From NCBI RefSeq assembly GCF_002374835.1, contig NZ_NWVD01000003.1:248001-312000 (forward strand): a DNA stretch of 64,000 bases, given 5' to 3'. The translations under genes were made by a program, and so were the position numbers. This DNA comes from Sphingomonas ginsenosidimutans. Lineage in GTDB: Bacteria > Pseudomonadota > Alphaproteobacteria > Sphingomonadales > Sphingomonadaceae. Numbering within the stretch: the first letter of the stretch is position 1; each line of letters starts with the position of its first letter. Below, piece by piece: positions 52,319-61,217 of the stretch. The notes beneath the pieces were generated by a model, which was given only the letters and a program-made list of their open reading frames with translations, did no database searches and was not told the origin of the DNA.

Positions 52319-52768
52319 ATGTTCCCGTTCGCCGGATTGCGCCTGTTGCTGCCGGCGATCGTCCCGTCGTGGCGGTTCTTTGACACGGTCGCGGCCAGCC
52401 CGCGCGTCGATTATGCGCTACTCGCCGATGCCGATGACGAGGCGCAGTGGCAGGCGTTCCGGCCGCGCCCGGCGGTGCTGACCGTCGGCGCGATGCTGCG
52501 GCGGCTGGTGTGGAATGCGCAGTGGAACGAGGATCTGTTCCTGGTCAGCCTGGCCGAGCGGCTGATCCACGACCCTGACGCGGCGACGCGCGCGCATAGC
52601 GAGCGGGAACTGGTGATGCGCGTCGCGCGCCATCTGTCGCGGCAGGGCGCGGGCGCGCCGCTGGCACAGATCCGCATCCGGCTGATCGCGCGCGGCGAGG
52701 ACGGCGAACGGCTGGGCGAGCAGGTGGTGTATTGCACCGATCCGTTCGCGATTGCGGATGGCGCATGA
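52319..52768 (+). CDS. Uncharacterised partner of an HTTM membrane protein
   Basis: A 149-residue protein with a short hydrophobic N-terminus (MFPFAGLRLLLPAIVPSWRFF), probably a membrane anchor. The rest is soluble: DTVAASPRVDYALLADADDE (20 residues), LVWNAQWNEDLFLVSLAERL (20 residues) and LAQIRIRLIARGEDGERLG. The PSWRFF...SPRVDY segment recalls the W-R-x-F-x-P stretch seen in DUF5819-like partners of HTTM proteins, but the match is weak. Its stop overlaps the HTTM gene start by 4 nt (ATGA), so the two are surely made together. Function unknown. Confidence 0.7.
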   Translation: MFPFAGLRLLLPAIVPSWRFFDTVAASPRVDYALLADADDEAQWQAFRPRPAVLTVGAMLRRLVWNAQWNEDLFLVSLAERLIHDPDAATRAHSERELVMRVARHLSRQGAGAPLAQIRIRLIARGEDGERLGEQVVYCTDPFAIADGA

Positions 52769-53463
52769 CGCTGGACGGCGCGATCGCGGCGAGCACCGCC
52801 ATGATGGCGGCGGCGTTCGTCCAGCAGAGCGCCGAGCATCTGCGCCCCGCCGCGCGCGCCGCGGAACGGCGGCTGTTCGCGGTGCGGATCGCGCTGTCCG
52901 CCGCGCTGCTGGCGGGGGTGCCGCTGGCCCCCGTAGCGGTGCCGGCGTTGCTGGCGGGGCTGATGCTGCTGCACCTTGCCATCCTGCCGTTCTTCAACGG
53001 GCCGTATAACGGCGGCGCGGACCGGATGAGCCTGTTGCTGCTGGTATGCCTGACGCTGGCATGGTGGCTGCCCGCGGCGCGCGAGCCGGCGTTCGGCTAT
53101 CTGGCGATGCAATTGCTGCTCAGCTACGCGATTGCCGGCTGGGTAAAGCTGGTGAACCCTGCGTGGCGGCGGGGCCGCGCGCTGCGCGACGTGTTCGCGC
53201 TTTCAGCCTATCCGGTGGGGGAGAATGTGCGTGCGCTGGCGGGGCGGCCGCGGCTGCTGCTGGTCGCCGGCTGGGGGGTGATCCTGTTCGAACTGGCGTT
53301 GCCGCTCGCCTTCCTGTCGCGCCCGGCGCTGATCGCGGCGCTGGCGGTGGCGGCGCTGTTCCACTTCGCCAACGCCTGCCTGTTCGGGCTGAACCGCTTC
53401 TTCTGGATCTGGATCGCGGCCTATCCGTCGATCCTGTGGCTCAACGAACGGGTCATGGGTTGA
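52765..53463 (+). CDS. HTTM-like multi-pass membrane protein
   Basis: A 232-residue protein with about six transmembrane segments. The core YAIAGWVKLVNPAWRRGRAL and the later ALFHFANACLFGLNRFFWIW (20 residues) follow the HTTM pattern (the membrane domain of vitamin-K-dependent gamma-carboxylase), including the K-x-x-x-P-x-W step and a His in the last helices. It lacks the soluble carboxylase domain, which may be replaced by the overlapping upstream protein. Substrate and reaction are unknown. The gene ends 7 nt from the convergent DUF72 gene. Confidence 0.75.
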   Translation: MTLDGAIAASTAMMAAAFVQQSAEHLRPAARAAERRLFAVRIALSAALLAGVPLAPVAVPALLAGLMLLHLAILPFFNGPYNGGADRMSLLLLVCLTLAWWLPAAREPAFGYLAMQLLLSYAIAGWVKLVNPAWRRGRALRDVFALSAYPVGENVRALAGRPRLLLVAGWGVILFELALPLAFLSRPALIAALAVAALFHFANACLFGLNRFFWIWIAAYPSILWLNERVMG

Positions 53464-53470
53464 ACGAGGA

Positions 53471-54262
53471 TCACGGTATCCGCTCGATCAGCGCCATCGC
53501 GCCATGCGGCGCACGCACCTTCGCACCGTTGATGAAGAAGACGAAGGCGTCGCGCGGGCGCACCGGCGCGGGATCGGCGACATAGGGCAGCCCCGCAGGG
53601 CTTTCCCCGGCCGCCCAGCCACGCGCGACCTGCGCCCAGCGATCGAGCGCATCGGGGGCGTAGCCGGCGGGCTCCTCCTCGCGCGCATTCTCCAGCCGCG
53701 CATAGGTGAAGTCGCCCGACACGTCGGCGAGTGCGGGATGGTCCGCCGAATCGGCGAAGACGATCGCCACCCCGGCGGCGCGGCACAGGGCGACGAATTC
53801 CGGCACCAGGAAACTGCCATGCCGCACCTGGATCGCATGGCGCAGCCGCACCCCGCCCTCGGCAGCGGGCAGCAGCGCCAGGAAGGCGGCGATATCGTCG
53901 GCGTCGAACGCCTTGGTCGCGGGCAATTGCCACAGGATCGGCCCCAGCTTGTCGCCCAGCTCGACGATCCCCTGCCCGACGAAGCGCGCGACCGATTCGC
54001 CCGCCTCGCCCAGCCGCTTGCGCGACACGCAATAGCGCGACGCCTTCAGCGCGAAGACGAAGCCGTCGGGCGCCGTATCGCGCCACCCGGCGAAGGTCGC
54101 CGGCTTGAACGAGGAATAGAAGGTGCCGTTGACCTCGATCGCGGTGACGTGGCGGCTGGCATATTCCAGCTCGCGCTTCTGCGGCCATTTCGGCGGGTAG
54201 AAGCTGTCGCGCCACGGCTCATAGGTCCAGCCGCCGATGCCGATTCGGATGGGGGAGGTCAT
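53471..54262 (-). CDS. DUF72 (YecE-like) TIM-barrel protein
   Basis: A 263-residue DUF72 protein. It begins PIRIGIGGWTYEPWRDSFYP (20 residues), followed by VTAIEVNGTFYSSFKPATFAGW and FALKASRYCVSRKRL, shown here in separate pieces as EVNGTFYSS and FALKASRY; GPILWQLPATKAFD and FVFFINGAKVRAP complete the barrel. The family is widespread and its function unknown; nuclease and other roles have been suggested. The start at 54262 places the conserved GIGGWTY at residue 8. It lies 44 nt downstream of the EEP-family gene on the same strand. Confidence 0.88.
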   Translation of the reverse strand: MTSPIRIGIGGWTYEPWRDSFYPPKWPQKRELEYASRHVTAIEVNGTFYSSFKPATFAGWRDTAPDGFVFALKASRYCVSRKRLGEAGESVARFVGQGIVELGDKLGPILWQLPATKAFDADDIAAFLALLPAAEGGVRLRHAIQVRHGSFLVPEFVALCRAAGVAIVFADSADHPALADVSGDFTYARLENAREEEPAGYAPDALDRWAQVARGWAAGESPAGLPYVADPAPVRPRDAFVFFINGAKVRAPHGAMALIERIP

Positions 54263-54306
54263 GCCGCGACGATAGGGCAGCAAACGCGCCGCGGCAAAGC
54301 GGCCCG

Positions 54307-55377
54307 TTACGGATCGAGGCGGCTGAGGTCGGTCAGGTAATCCTCCGCGAAATCGACCTTGAACGCCGACCACAGCACCAGATGGTCGGACATCTGATAG
54401 GTCTTCCACTCCTTGTACTTCGGCAGCTTGCCCGACTTGGTCGGCGTCATCTCGGGCGTGTAGAGCGCCTCGTCCTCGGCGCGGAACACCGCTTCGTAGA
54501 AATCGAACACGCCGCCGCGCGGCGTCTCGTCGAAGCGCTTGCCGCGCCACACCGCGATCTGATCGTAGAATTTGTCCTTGCCCATGTTGCTGCCCTTGCG
54601 GTCGGTCAGCACCTTGGGAACGACGAAGCCGGCGTCGGTGATCGCCTTCAGCGTCGCATCCTTGGGGTCGAAGATGTTGAAGTCGCCCAGCAGGATCAGC
54701 GTATCCGGTTCGGGCGGGCGCACCGCGACCGCCGCGCCCTGACCGGCGGGCGGCTGCGCGGCCTTTTTCGCGCGTTTCGCCAGGAAGTCGGCGAGATGAC
54801 GGATCTCCGCGAGGCGGCGCGCGTCGAGCGGCTGGCTTTCGCCGTAATAGATGTGGACGGTGCACAGGTCGATCTTCGCCCAGCCCGCGCGGAAGCCGCA
54901 GACGAACGGCGTGCGCGCGAACTGCAGCACCTCGGTATCGACCTTCGACGGCGGCAGGACGATCTCGCCCGCCAGCCCGCCGAACGTGACCTTCCGGCTG
55001 TCGTAGAGGAACGCCATCCGCTCGCCATTTCCCCCCAGCGCGCGGTCGGTGACGTCGGTGACGACATATTTCCACCAGCTGCCCAGCAGCCCCTGTACCC
55101 GTTCCAGCGCGGACAGATCCTCGCGCACTTCCTGGATCGCGATCAGATCGAAATGGCTGAGGATTTCGGCGATATAATAGGAAGCGTCGGTCAGCCGGCC
55201 GCCATATTTGCGGCTGTCGAACTCGCGGATGTTCCAGCTGGCGATCAGCACGTCGCCCGCCAGCGTGCGCGGCGGCACCCCCTGGGCGACGATTGCCTGG
55301 CGCAACCGCAGCAGCCCCGCGGCGATCCGCGCCCGTGTAGCCGGCGTTTCCCGCCGCAAGCTGGCATAATAGGGCAT
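54307..55377 (-). CDS. Endonuclease/exonuclease/phosphatase-family protein
   Basis: A 356-residue EEP (DNase I-like) protein with no signal peptide. The four-layer sandwich motifs are in order: IASWNIREFDSRKYGG, LIAIQEVREDLSALE with the metal-binding Glu, LILLGDFNIFDPKD with Asp/Asn, and QMSDHLVLWSAFK with the catalytic His. A Lys/Ala/Pro insertion (KRAKKAAQPPAGQG) sits before the GDFN motif. The substrate could be a nucleic acid or a phosphate ester. It is probably cotranscribed with the DUF72 gene. Confidence 0.88.
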   Translation of the reverse strand: MPYYASLRRETPATRARIAAGLLRLRQAIVAQGVPPRTLAGDVLIASWNIREFDSRKYGGRLTDASYYIAEILSHFDLIAIQEVREDLSALERVQGLLGSWWKYVVTDVTDRALGGNGERMAFLYDSRKVTFGGLAGEIVLPPSKVDTEVLQFARTPFVCGFRAGWAKIDLCTVHIYYGESQPLDARRLAEIRHLADFLAKRAKKAAQPPAGQGAAVAVRPPEPDTLILLGDFNIFDPKDATLKAITDAGFVVPKVLTDRKGSNMGKDKFYDQIAVWRGKRFDETPRGGVFDFYEAVFRAEDEALYTPEMTPTKSGKLPKYKEWKTYQMSDHLVLWSAFKVDFAEDYLTDLSRLDP

Positions 55378-55487
55378 CGCGCACCTCCCCCCGATCGGAC
55401 CTGAGCGCGGATGCTAATGGGCGATCGCGGCGGTGAGAAGCCCGCGTGGCCCGAAGGCGAACATCCCGTCGATGTCGGAAAAGTCGC

Positions 55488-55562
55488 TGGAGCGGGCGAA
55501 GGGATTCGAACCCTCGACCCCAACCTTGGCAAGGTTGTGCTCTACCCCTGAGCTACGCCCGC
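55488..55562 (-). tRNA. tRNA-Gly (GCC)
   Basis: The minus-strand sequence folds into a full cloverleaf. The acceptor stem starts GCGGGCG and pairs with CGCCCGC; the D arm contains TAGCTCAGGGGTAGAGC; the anticodon arm is AACCTTGCCAAGGTT with anticodon GCC at 55528-55530; the T arm contains GGTTCGAATCC. The 3' TCCA is encoded. It stands alone between the EEP-family gene and the two-component system. Confidence 0.97.
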
Positions 55563-55722
55563 TCTGGCGCCGTGGGCCGAAAGCGGACGCTTCGGCCGGG
55601 TGAGGCGGCGCCACTAGCACCCACCCCCGGGGGCCGCAACCCCCCTGTCGTTCGCGTTACACTTTTTTTCCCGCCACGGGTGCGACGTTGACCGCGCTGG
55701 CGCGCGACTCTACCTCACCGGC

Positions 55723-56433
55723 ATGACCGCCCCCACGATTTTGCTCGTCGAGGACGATCCGTCGCTGCGGATGCTGACGGCGCGGGCGTTGCAGGAAAAC
55801 GGCTTTTCGGTGCGCCCGGCCTCCGCCGCGCCGGAAATGTGGCTGGCGCTCGATTCGGGGCCGGTCGACCTCGTCCTGCTCGACATCATGCTGCCGGGAA
55901 CCAGCGGGATCGACCTGTGCCGGTCGCTGCGCCAGAAAAGCGACGTGCCGATCATCTTCATGTCGGCGCGCGCGAGCGAGACCGACCGCGTCGTCGGGCT
56001 GGAGCTGGGCGCCGACGATTATATCGCCAAGCCGTTCGGCACGCGCGAGCTGGTGGCGCGGGTGCGCGCGGTGCTGCGCCGGCCCGCGCTGGACCGGCGC
56101 GCGGGTGCGAGCGACCAGGGGATGCTGACGTTCGATGGCTGGACGGTGAACCTGCCGCGGCGTGAGCTGACCAGCCCGACCGGCGCGATCGTCGACCTGA
56201 CCGGTGCGGAGTTCGACCTGCTGGTGGTGCTGGCCGACCATGCGCAGCGCGTGATCGCGCGCGAGCGCTTGATCGAGCTGTCGCGCACGCGGCTCGGCGA
56301 CAGTTCGGACCGGTCGATCGACGTTTTGGTCAGCCGGTTGCGCCGCAAGCTGGGCAGTGCGGGCGCCCCCGCGCCGATCGTCACGGTGCGCGGCGTCGGC
56401 TATATGCTCAACGCGCCGGTGGAGCGCCGTTGA
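55723..56433 (+). CDS. OmpR-family response regulator (carbonic anhydrase/SulP locus)
   Basis: A 236-residue response regulator. Its receiver (residues 5-118) has E10-D11-D12, the phosphoacceptor D54 in LVLLDIMLPG, and the lysine in YIAKPFG. The winged-helix output domain spans about 135-232 and ends VTVRGVGYMLN. It overlaps its kinase gene by 4 nt (TTGA). The kinase is followed after 101 nt by carbonic anhydrase and SulP genes on the same strand, so these are candidate targets. Confidence 0.92.
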   Translation: MTAPTILLVEDDPSLRMLTARALQENGFSVRPASAAPEMWLALDSGPVDLVLLDIMLPGTSGIDLCRSLRQKSDVPIIFMSARASETDRVVGLELGADDYIAKPFGTRELVARVRAVLRRPALDRRAGASDQGMLTFDGWTVNLPRRELTSPTGAIVDLTGAEFDLLVVLADHAQRVIARERLIELSRTRLGDSSDRSIDVLVSRLRRKLGSAGAPAPIVTVRGVGYMLNAPVERR

Positions 56434-57761
56434 CCTTCCTGCGCCGGCCCGCGATCGGGCTGCTGGGGCAGGTCGTCGCGATCCTGCTGCTGACGCTGGT
56501 GATCGAATTCGGCGCCAGCACCCTGCTGTACGAGCGCGCCAGCCGCTTCGCGGTGCGCGACGACGAGGCGCATCGGCTGGCCGAGCATCTGGTCATCAGC
56601 CGCCGCCTGCTGGACGAGCGCCGCCCCGAACAGCGCCCCGGCATGGCGCAGGAGCTGACCACCGACCGCTACGCGCTGCAATGGACCGGCGCGGTCCCGC
56701 CGCCGGGGCGGTTCGCGCCGACGCTGGACGAGACGCGCCGCCAGATCGTCGAATGGGAGCCGTCGCTGCGCGGATCGGACCTGCGCGTGCAGCTGCTATC
56801 GCCGGGGCGCAGCTCGGTGGTGACGGGCGGGTTGCGGCTGGCGGACGGCAGCTGGCTGCATTTCCGCACGCTGGAGCCGGTCGCGCAGATCAACCTGGCG
56901 TTCGAGCGGATCGCGCTGGCGATGGTGCCGGCGATCGCGCTGATGCTGCTGGGGGGGCTGTTGCTGCGCCGTGTGCTGCTGCCGCTCAGGCGGCTGGCGG
57001 CGGCGGCGGACGAGGTCGGGCATGGCGATGTCGTGCCGGTGGCGGAGGACGGGCCGGGCGAGGTGCGGCGCGTGATCGTGGCGTTCAACCGGATGCAGGA
57101 CCGCATCCAGGCGCTGATCGCGGGGCGGACGCAGGCGTTGGCCGCGGTCGGCCACGACCTGCGCACCCCGCTGGCCCGGCTGCACCTGCGGATCGAGGCG
57201 CTGGACCAGGATGAAATGCGCGCGGCGATCGCGCGCGACGTGGAGGAGATGGAGGGGATGATCACCTCGCTCCTCGCCTTCCTGGGGGGCGATGCCGATC
57301 CGGAGGCGCCCGCCGCGGTGGACCTGGCGGTGCTGTGCGCGACGATCGCCGACGATGCGCAGGATCGCGGGCGCGACGCGGAATATCGCGGGCCGGACCA
57401 TTTCGAATGGCGCGTGCGGCGGCTGGGGTTCAAGCGCGCGCTGGTCAACCTGGTCGACAACGCGCTGCATTACGGCGCGCGCGCGACGATCGCGCTGCTG
57501 CCCGGGGGCGAGACGGTGACGATCCGCGTCGAGGACGATGGCCCCGGCATCCCCGACGACGAACTGGAGCATGTGCTGGAACCGTTCGTGCGGCTGGACC
57601 CGGCGCGCGGGCGCGACACGCCGGGGTTCGGGCTGGGCCTGCCGATTGTCCAGCTGGCGGTCGCGCTGGAGGGGGGCACGCTGTCGCTTTCCAATCGGGC
57701 GCAGGGCGGGCTGCGCGCGGAAATCACCCTGCCGCACACGGGGCGCGTCCAGCACCTGTGA
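56430..57761 (+). CDS. Sensor histidine kinase (carbonic anhydrase/SulP locus)
   Basis: A 443-residue inner-membrane kinase that starts at a TTG overlapping the regulator stop, with GGAG 5 nt before it. Transmembrane helices lie at about residues 8-30 and 165-190, with a periplasmic loop of about 130 residues. A HAMP segment and HisKA follow, with H242 in AVGHDLRTPLARLH, and then HATPase_c with NLVDNALHYGA, EDDGPGIPD and FGLGLPIVQLA. The periplasmic loop is Arg-rich and has no recognised domain, so the signal is unknown; the neighbours suggest pH, CO2 or bicarbonate. Confidence 0.92.
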   Translation: MTFLRRPAIGLLGQVVAILLLTLVIEFGASTLLYERASRFAVRDDEAHRLAEHLVISRRLLDERRPEQRPGMAQELTTDRYALQWTGAVPPPGRFAPTLDETRRQIVEWEPSLRGSDLRVQLLSPGRSSVVTGGLRLADGSWLHFRTLEPVAQINLAFERIALAMVPAIALMLLGGLLLRRVLLPLRRLAAAADEVGHGDVVPVAEDGPGEVRRVIVAFNRMQDRIQALIAGRTQALAAVGHDLRTPLARLHLRIEALDQDEMRAAIARDVEEMEGMITSLLAFLGGDADPEAPAAVDLAVLCATIADDAQDRGRDAEYRGPDHFEWRVRRLGFKRALVNLVDNALHYGARATIALLPGGETVTIRVEDDGPGIPDDELEHVLEPFVRLDPARGRDTPGFGLGLPIVQLAVALEGGTLSLSNRAQGGLRAEITLPHTGRVQHL

Positions 57762-57862
57762 CGCGGATCGTGCCGGGCGGGAAACGAAACAACACAAACC
57801 CGCCGGACCGCAGCAAACGGCGGTCGTTAAGGACTGGACGGTTCATCACAGGAGTGATCGCC

Positions 57863-58555
57863 GTGAACGACGTCCTCGGCCGGGTCTTCAGTTTCGAGAA
57901 GCAGGTCTATCCCAACGCGCGCGATCTCTATTCGCGCCTCGCCACCCATGGGCAAAGCCCGAAGGTGCTGATCATCAGCTGTTCCGATTCGCGCGTCGTG
58001 CCCGAACATATCATGCAGGCCGAGCCGGGCGACCTGTTCGTGTGCCGCAACGCCGGGAACATCGTGCCGTCCTATGGCACGATGAACGGCGGCGTGATCT
58101 CGACGGTCGAATATGCGGTCGCGGCGCTGGGCGTCACCGACATCGTGGTGTGCGGCCATTCGGACTGCGGCGCGATGAAGGCGCTGATGAACCCGGAGAT
58201 GGTGGCGAACATGCCCAATGTCGCCAACTGGCTGCGCCACAGCCATGCGGCGTGCGAGGTGGTGAAGACCTCCTACCCCGATTTGGACGATCAGGCGGCG
58301 GTGCGCGCCGCCAGCCTGGAGAATGTCGTCGTGCAGCTGGCGCATCTGCGCACCCATCCGGCGGTGGCGGCGAAGATCGCGCGCGGCGACCTGTCGCTGC
58401 ACGGCTGGTTCGTCGACATCCACGAAGGCAATATCCTGGCGGTGGACGGCACCACCGGGCGTTTCGCCCCGGCGCGCGCCGACCGGCCGCTGCCGGTCTA
58501 TCTGGCCGCGTCGCAGCGGCTGGCCGCCGACTTCATCGCCGAGGCGGCAGAGTGA
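57863..58555 (+). CDS. Beta-class carbonic anhydrase
   Basis: A 230-residue zinc enzyme that interconverts CO2 and bicarbonate. Zinc ligands are C40 in IISCSDSRVV, H99 and C102 in VCGHSDCGAMKAL; D42-R44 form the catalytic dyad. The start is GTG at 57863, fixed by GGAG at 57851-57854. No signal peptide, so it is cytoplasmic. The stop overlaps the SulP gene by 1 nt (TGATG). The coupling suggests that the enzyme works on bicarbonate carried by the transporter. Confidence 0.95.
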   Translation: MNDVLGRVFSFEKQVYPNARDLYSRLATHGQSPKVLIISCSDSRVVPEHIMQAEPGDLFVCRNAGNIVPSYGTMNGGVISTVEYAVAALGVTDIVVCGHSDCGAMKALMNPEMVANMPNVANWLRHSHAACEVVKTSYPDLDDQAAVRAASLENVVVQLAHLRTHPAVAAKIARGDLSLHGWFVDIHEGNILAVDGTTGRFAPARADRPLPVYLAASQRLAADFIAEAAE

Positions 58556-60132
58556 TGGCCAGCATCGCCCCCGCACCCGCCGCCGCGACCGCCGATCCCG
58601 GCCGTCCCGGCGTGTCCGTCCCCAGCGTCGCGTTCCTGGGCCGCGACCTTACCGCCTCGATCGTCGTCTTCCTGGTCGCCATGCCGCTGTGCATGGGGAT
58701 CGCGATCGCGTCCGGCGTGCCCGCCGAAAAGGGCCTCATCACCGGCATCATCGGCGGGATCGTCGTCGGTGCGCTGGCCGGATCGCCGCTGCAGGTCAGC
58801 GGCCCGGCGGCGGGGCTGGCGGTGATCGTCTACGAACTGGTGCGCGACCAGGGGCTGAGCGCGCTCGGCCCGATCCTGGTGCTGGCCGGGCTGGTACAGG
58901 TCGCCGCCGGCGTGTTCCGGCTGGGCGGCTGGTTCAAGGCGATCTCACCCGCGGTGGTCCACGGGATGCTCGCAGGCATCGGCGTGCTGATCGTCGTCGG
59001 GCAGTTCCACGTGCTGTTCGACCACCGCCCGCTGCCCAGCGGGTTGCAGAATCTGGCGGCGATGCCCGGCCGGATGCTGGGGCTGTCGGCGACCAACTGG
59101 CAGGCGACCGAATTCGCCTTCGCGATCGCGCTGGTGACGATCGCGGCGATGCTGGGGTGGGAGAAGTTCCGCCCCGCCGCGCTGCGACTGATGCCGGGCG
59201 CGCTGGTCGGCGTCGTCGCGGGCACGTTGCTGTCGCTGGTGCTGGGCTTCGACATCGCGCGCGTCACGGTGCCCGATTCGATCGTCGGCGCGATCACCCC
59301 GCCGACCGCCGAATCGTTCGCGCGCTGGCTCGATCCGTCGGTGCTGGCGGCGGCGGTGGCGATCGCGTTCATCGCCTCGGCCGAGACATTGCTGTCGGCG
59401 GCGGCGGTGGACAAGATGCACGACGGCGTGCGCACCGACTATAACAAGGAATTGCGCGCGCAGGGCGTCGGCAACCTGTTGTGCGGGTTCGCCGGATCGC
59501 TGCCGATGACCGGGGTGATCGTGCGCAGCTCCGCCAACGTCCAGGCGGGCGCGATCACGCGGCTGTCCGCGATCCTGCACGGCGTGTGGATCCTGGCGTT
59601 CGTCGCGGCGCTGCCGTTCGTGCTGACGCAGATCCCGATGGCGGCGCTGGGCGCGATCCTGGTGGTGACCGGCTGGCGGCTGGTCAGCCTGAAGCACGCC
59701 ACGCACCTGTTCCGCGATTACGGCGTCCTGCCGGTCATCATCTGGGGCGCGACGCTGGCGATGGTGGTGGCGACCGACCTGCTGACCGGCGTGCTGGTCG
59801 GCATCGGCCTGACCATGCTGGAACTGGTGCCGCACCTGCGCCGCCTGCGGCTTAAGGTGTTCGAGACGAGCGAGGGCGATGCGCATTCGATCACGCTGGA
59901 CGGCACCGCGACGTTCGTGACGCTGCCCAAGCTGAGCGACACGCTGGACCGCGTGCCGCACGGCACCGCGGTGCGCATCGACGCCTCGCGGCTCGACGCG
60001 GTCGACCATACCAGCGCGGAGATGCTGCGCGACTGGTTCCAGCGCCGCCGCGCGTCGGGGACGCGGGTGGAGATCACCGGGGCGCGTGGCAGGATCGCCA
60101 CACTTGCCGAAGGAAGCCACGACAAGAAATAG
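58555..60132 (+). CDS. SulP-family anion transporter, probable bicarbonate carrier
   Basis: A 525-residue SLC26/SulP protein with about 12 transmembrane segments. SVAFLGRDLTASIVVFLVAM (20 residues) starts the first helix; SPLQVSGPAAGLAV is the conserved substrate-site region; FIASAETLLSAAAVDKM follows, and a C-terminal STAS domain (about residues 430-520) has HGTAVRIDASRLDAVDHTSA. SulP proteins move sulfate, bicarbonate or other anions; overlap with a carbonic anhydrase gene points to bicarbonate (inferred). A terminator lies 47 nt after the stop. Confidence 0.9.
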   Translation: MASIAPAPAAATADPGRPGVSVPSVAFLGRDLTASIVVFLVAMPLCMGIAIASGVPAEKGLITGIIGGIVVGALAGSPLQVSGPAAGLAVIVYELVRDQGLSALGPILVLAGLVQVAAGVFRLGGWFKAISPAVVHGMLAGIGVLIVVGQFHVLFDHRPLPSGLQNLAAMPGRMLGLSATNWQATEFAFAIALVTIAAMLGWEKFRPAALRLMPGALVGVVAGTLLSLVLGFDIARVTVPDSIVGAITPPTAESFARWLDPSVLAAAVAIAFIASAETLLSAAAVDKMHDGVRTDYNKELRAQGVGNLLCGFAGSLPMTGVIVRSSANVQAGAITRLSAILHGVWILAFVAALPFVLTQIPMAALGAILVVTGWRLVSLKHATHLFRDYGVLPVIIWGATLAMVVATDLLTGVLVGIGLTMLELVPHLRRLRLKVFETSEGDAHSITLDGTATFVTLPKLSDTLDRVPHGTAVRIDASRLDAVDHTSAEMLRDWFQRRRASGTRVEITGARGRIATLAEGSHDKK

Positions 60133-60178
60133 TTTGACACGAAACGGAAACATTTCCGAAAGTATTACTGCTTTACGT

Positions 60179-60212
60179 CGGGAGGGTGGCTTAGCGGCTG
60201 CCCTCCCGTTTT
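60179..60212 (+). terminator. Terminator after the SulP gene
   Basis: CGGGAGGG (60179-60186) pairs with CCCTCCCG (60201-60208), followed by TTTTC. It ends the carbonic anhydrase/SulP transcript before the porin gene. Confidence 0.8.
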
Positions 60213-60277
60213 CGTGGCGGGGGAGAGCGGACGCAGGACACGTGCAGGAGGAGCCTCTGTCGAAAGGGAGGTTCCAC

Positions 60278-61126
60278 ATGAAATACACATTCCTCATCCC
60301 CGCGGCCTTGCTGGGCCTGTCCGCCGTGCCCGCCGCGGCGCAGGACACCGCACCGCCCAAGCCGGTGACCGTGTCCGGCTCGGTCGGTCTGGTCAGCGAC
60401 TATCGCTTCCGCGGCGTGTCGCAGTCGGACGAGAACCTGGCAGTCCAGGGCGGCTTCACCATCGCGCACGAAAGCGGGCTGTACATCGGCACCTGGGGGT
60501 CGAACCTGGCCGGCTGGGGCACGTTCGGCGGCGCCAACATGGAGCTGGACCTGATCGCCGGGTTCAAGCTGCCGGTCGGCGGCGGTACGCTGGACGTCGG
60601 CGCGACCTGGTACATGTATCCGGGCGGGTTCGACAACACCGACTTCATCGAGCCGTACGTCAAGCTGTCGGGCACCGCCGGGCCGGTGAACCTGACCGCC
60701 GGCGTCGCCTATGCCCCCAAGCAGGAGGCACTGGGCGCGTGGTACAGCAACGGCACGTCGGCCGCCAACGGCGTCTATGACAATCCCGGCGCGACCGGCG
60801 ACAACCTGTACGTGTGGGGCGATGCCGCCGCGGCGATCCCGAATACCGGGCTGACCGCCAAGGCGCATGTCGGCTATTCGAGCGGCAACAAGGGCCTTGG
60901 CCCGTTCGCGACCAGCGTCGCGCCGACCGGCGAATATGCCGACTGGCTGCTGGGCGTCGACTATGCGATCCCCACGACGCCGCTGACGCTGGGCGTCGCC
61001 TATGTCGACACCAACATCTCCGATTCCGAGGCCGCCTACCTCCAGCCCAGCTTCAGCAAGGGGCAGGACGGCGTCGGATCGATCGCCAACGGCAAGGTCG
61101 TGGTGTCGCTGACCGCCGCCTTCTGA
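60278..61126 (+). CDS. TorF-family putative outer-membrane porin
   Basis: A 282-residue beta-barrel protein with a signal peptide (LIPAALLGLSAVPAAAQ). It carries the family pattern VSGSVGLVSDYRFRGVSQSD (20 residues) directly after the linker, followed by paired amphipathic strands such as WGTFGGANMELDLIAGFKL, and it ends with the aromatic outer-membrane signal VSLTAAF. AGGGAGG lies 6 nt ahead of the ATG at 60278. Substrate unknown. It has its own terminator, and with the SulP terminator before it the gene is a single transcription unit. Confidence 0.9.
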   Translation: MKYTFLIPAALLGLSAVPAAAQDTAPPKPVTVSGSVGLVSDYRFRGVSQSDENLAVQGGFTIAHESGLYIGTWGSNLAGWGTFGGANMELDLIAGFKLPVGGGTLDVGATWYMYPGGFDNTDFIEPYVKLSGTAGPVNLTAGVAYAPKQEALGAWYSNGTSAANGVYDNPGATGDNLYVWGDAAAAIPNTGLTAKAHVGYSSGNKGLGPFATSVAPTGEYADWLLGVDYAIPTTPLTLGVAYVDTNISDSEAAYLQPSFSKGQDGVGSIANGKVVVSLTAAF

Positions 61127-61150
61127 TCGGCCTGTCGGCAGAAAAGCGCG

Positions 61151-61184
61151 CGGGGCGGGGGTTTGTATCCCCCGCCCCGTTCCC
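61151..61184 (+). terminator. Terminator after the porin gene
   Basis: CGGGGCGGGGG-tttgtat-CCCCCGCCCCG is a perfect 11-bp stem (61151-61161 with 61169-61179), followed by TTCCC. Strong stem, short T-tract. Confidence 0.75.
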
Positions 61185-61217
61185 ACATAAGGGCGCATCA
61201 CCATCGAGGAGCGCCCA

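Noticed and set aside
60134..60139. TTGACA as a -35 box before the porin gene
   Set aside because: No acceptable -10 hexamer lies 16-18 nt downstream, and the SulP terminator at 60179 would stop any transcript from it.
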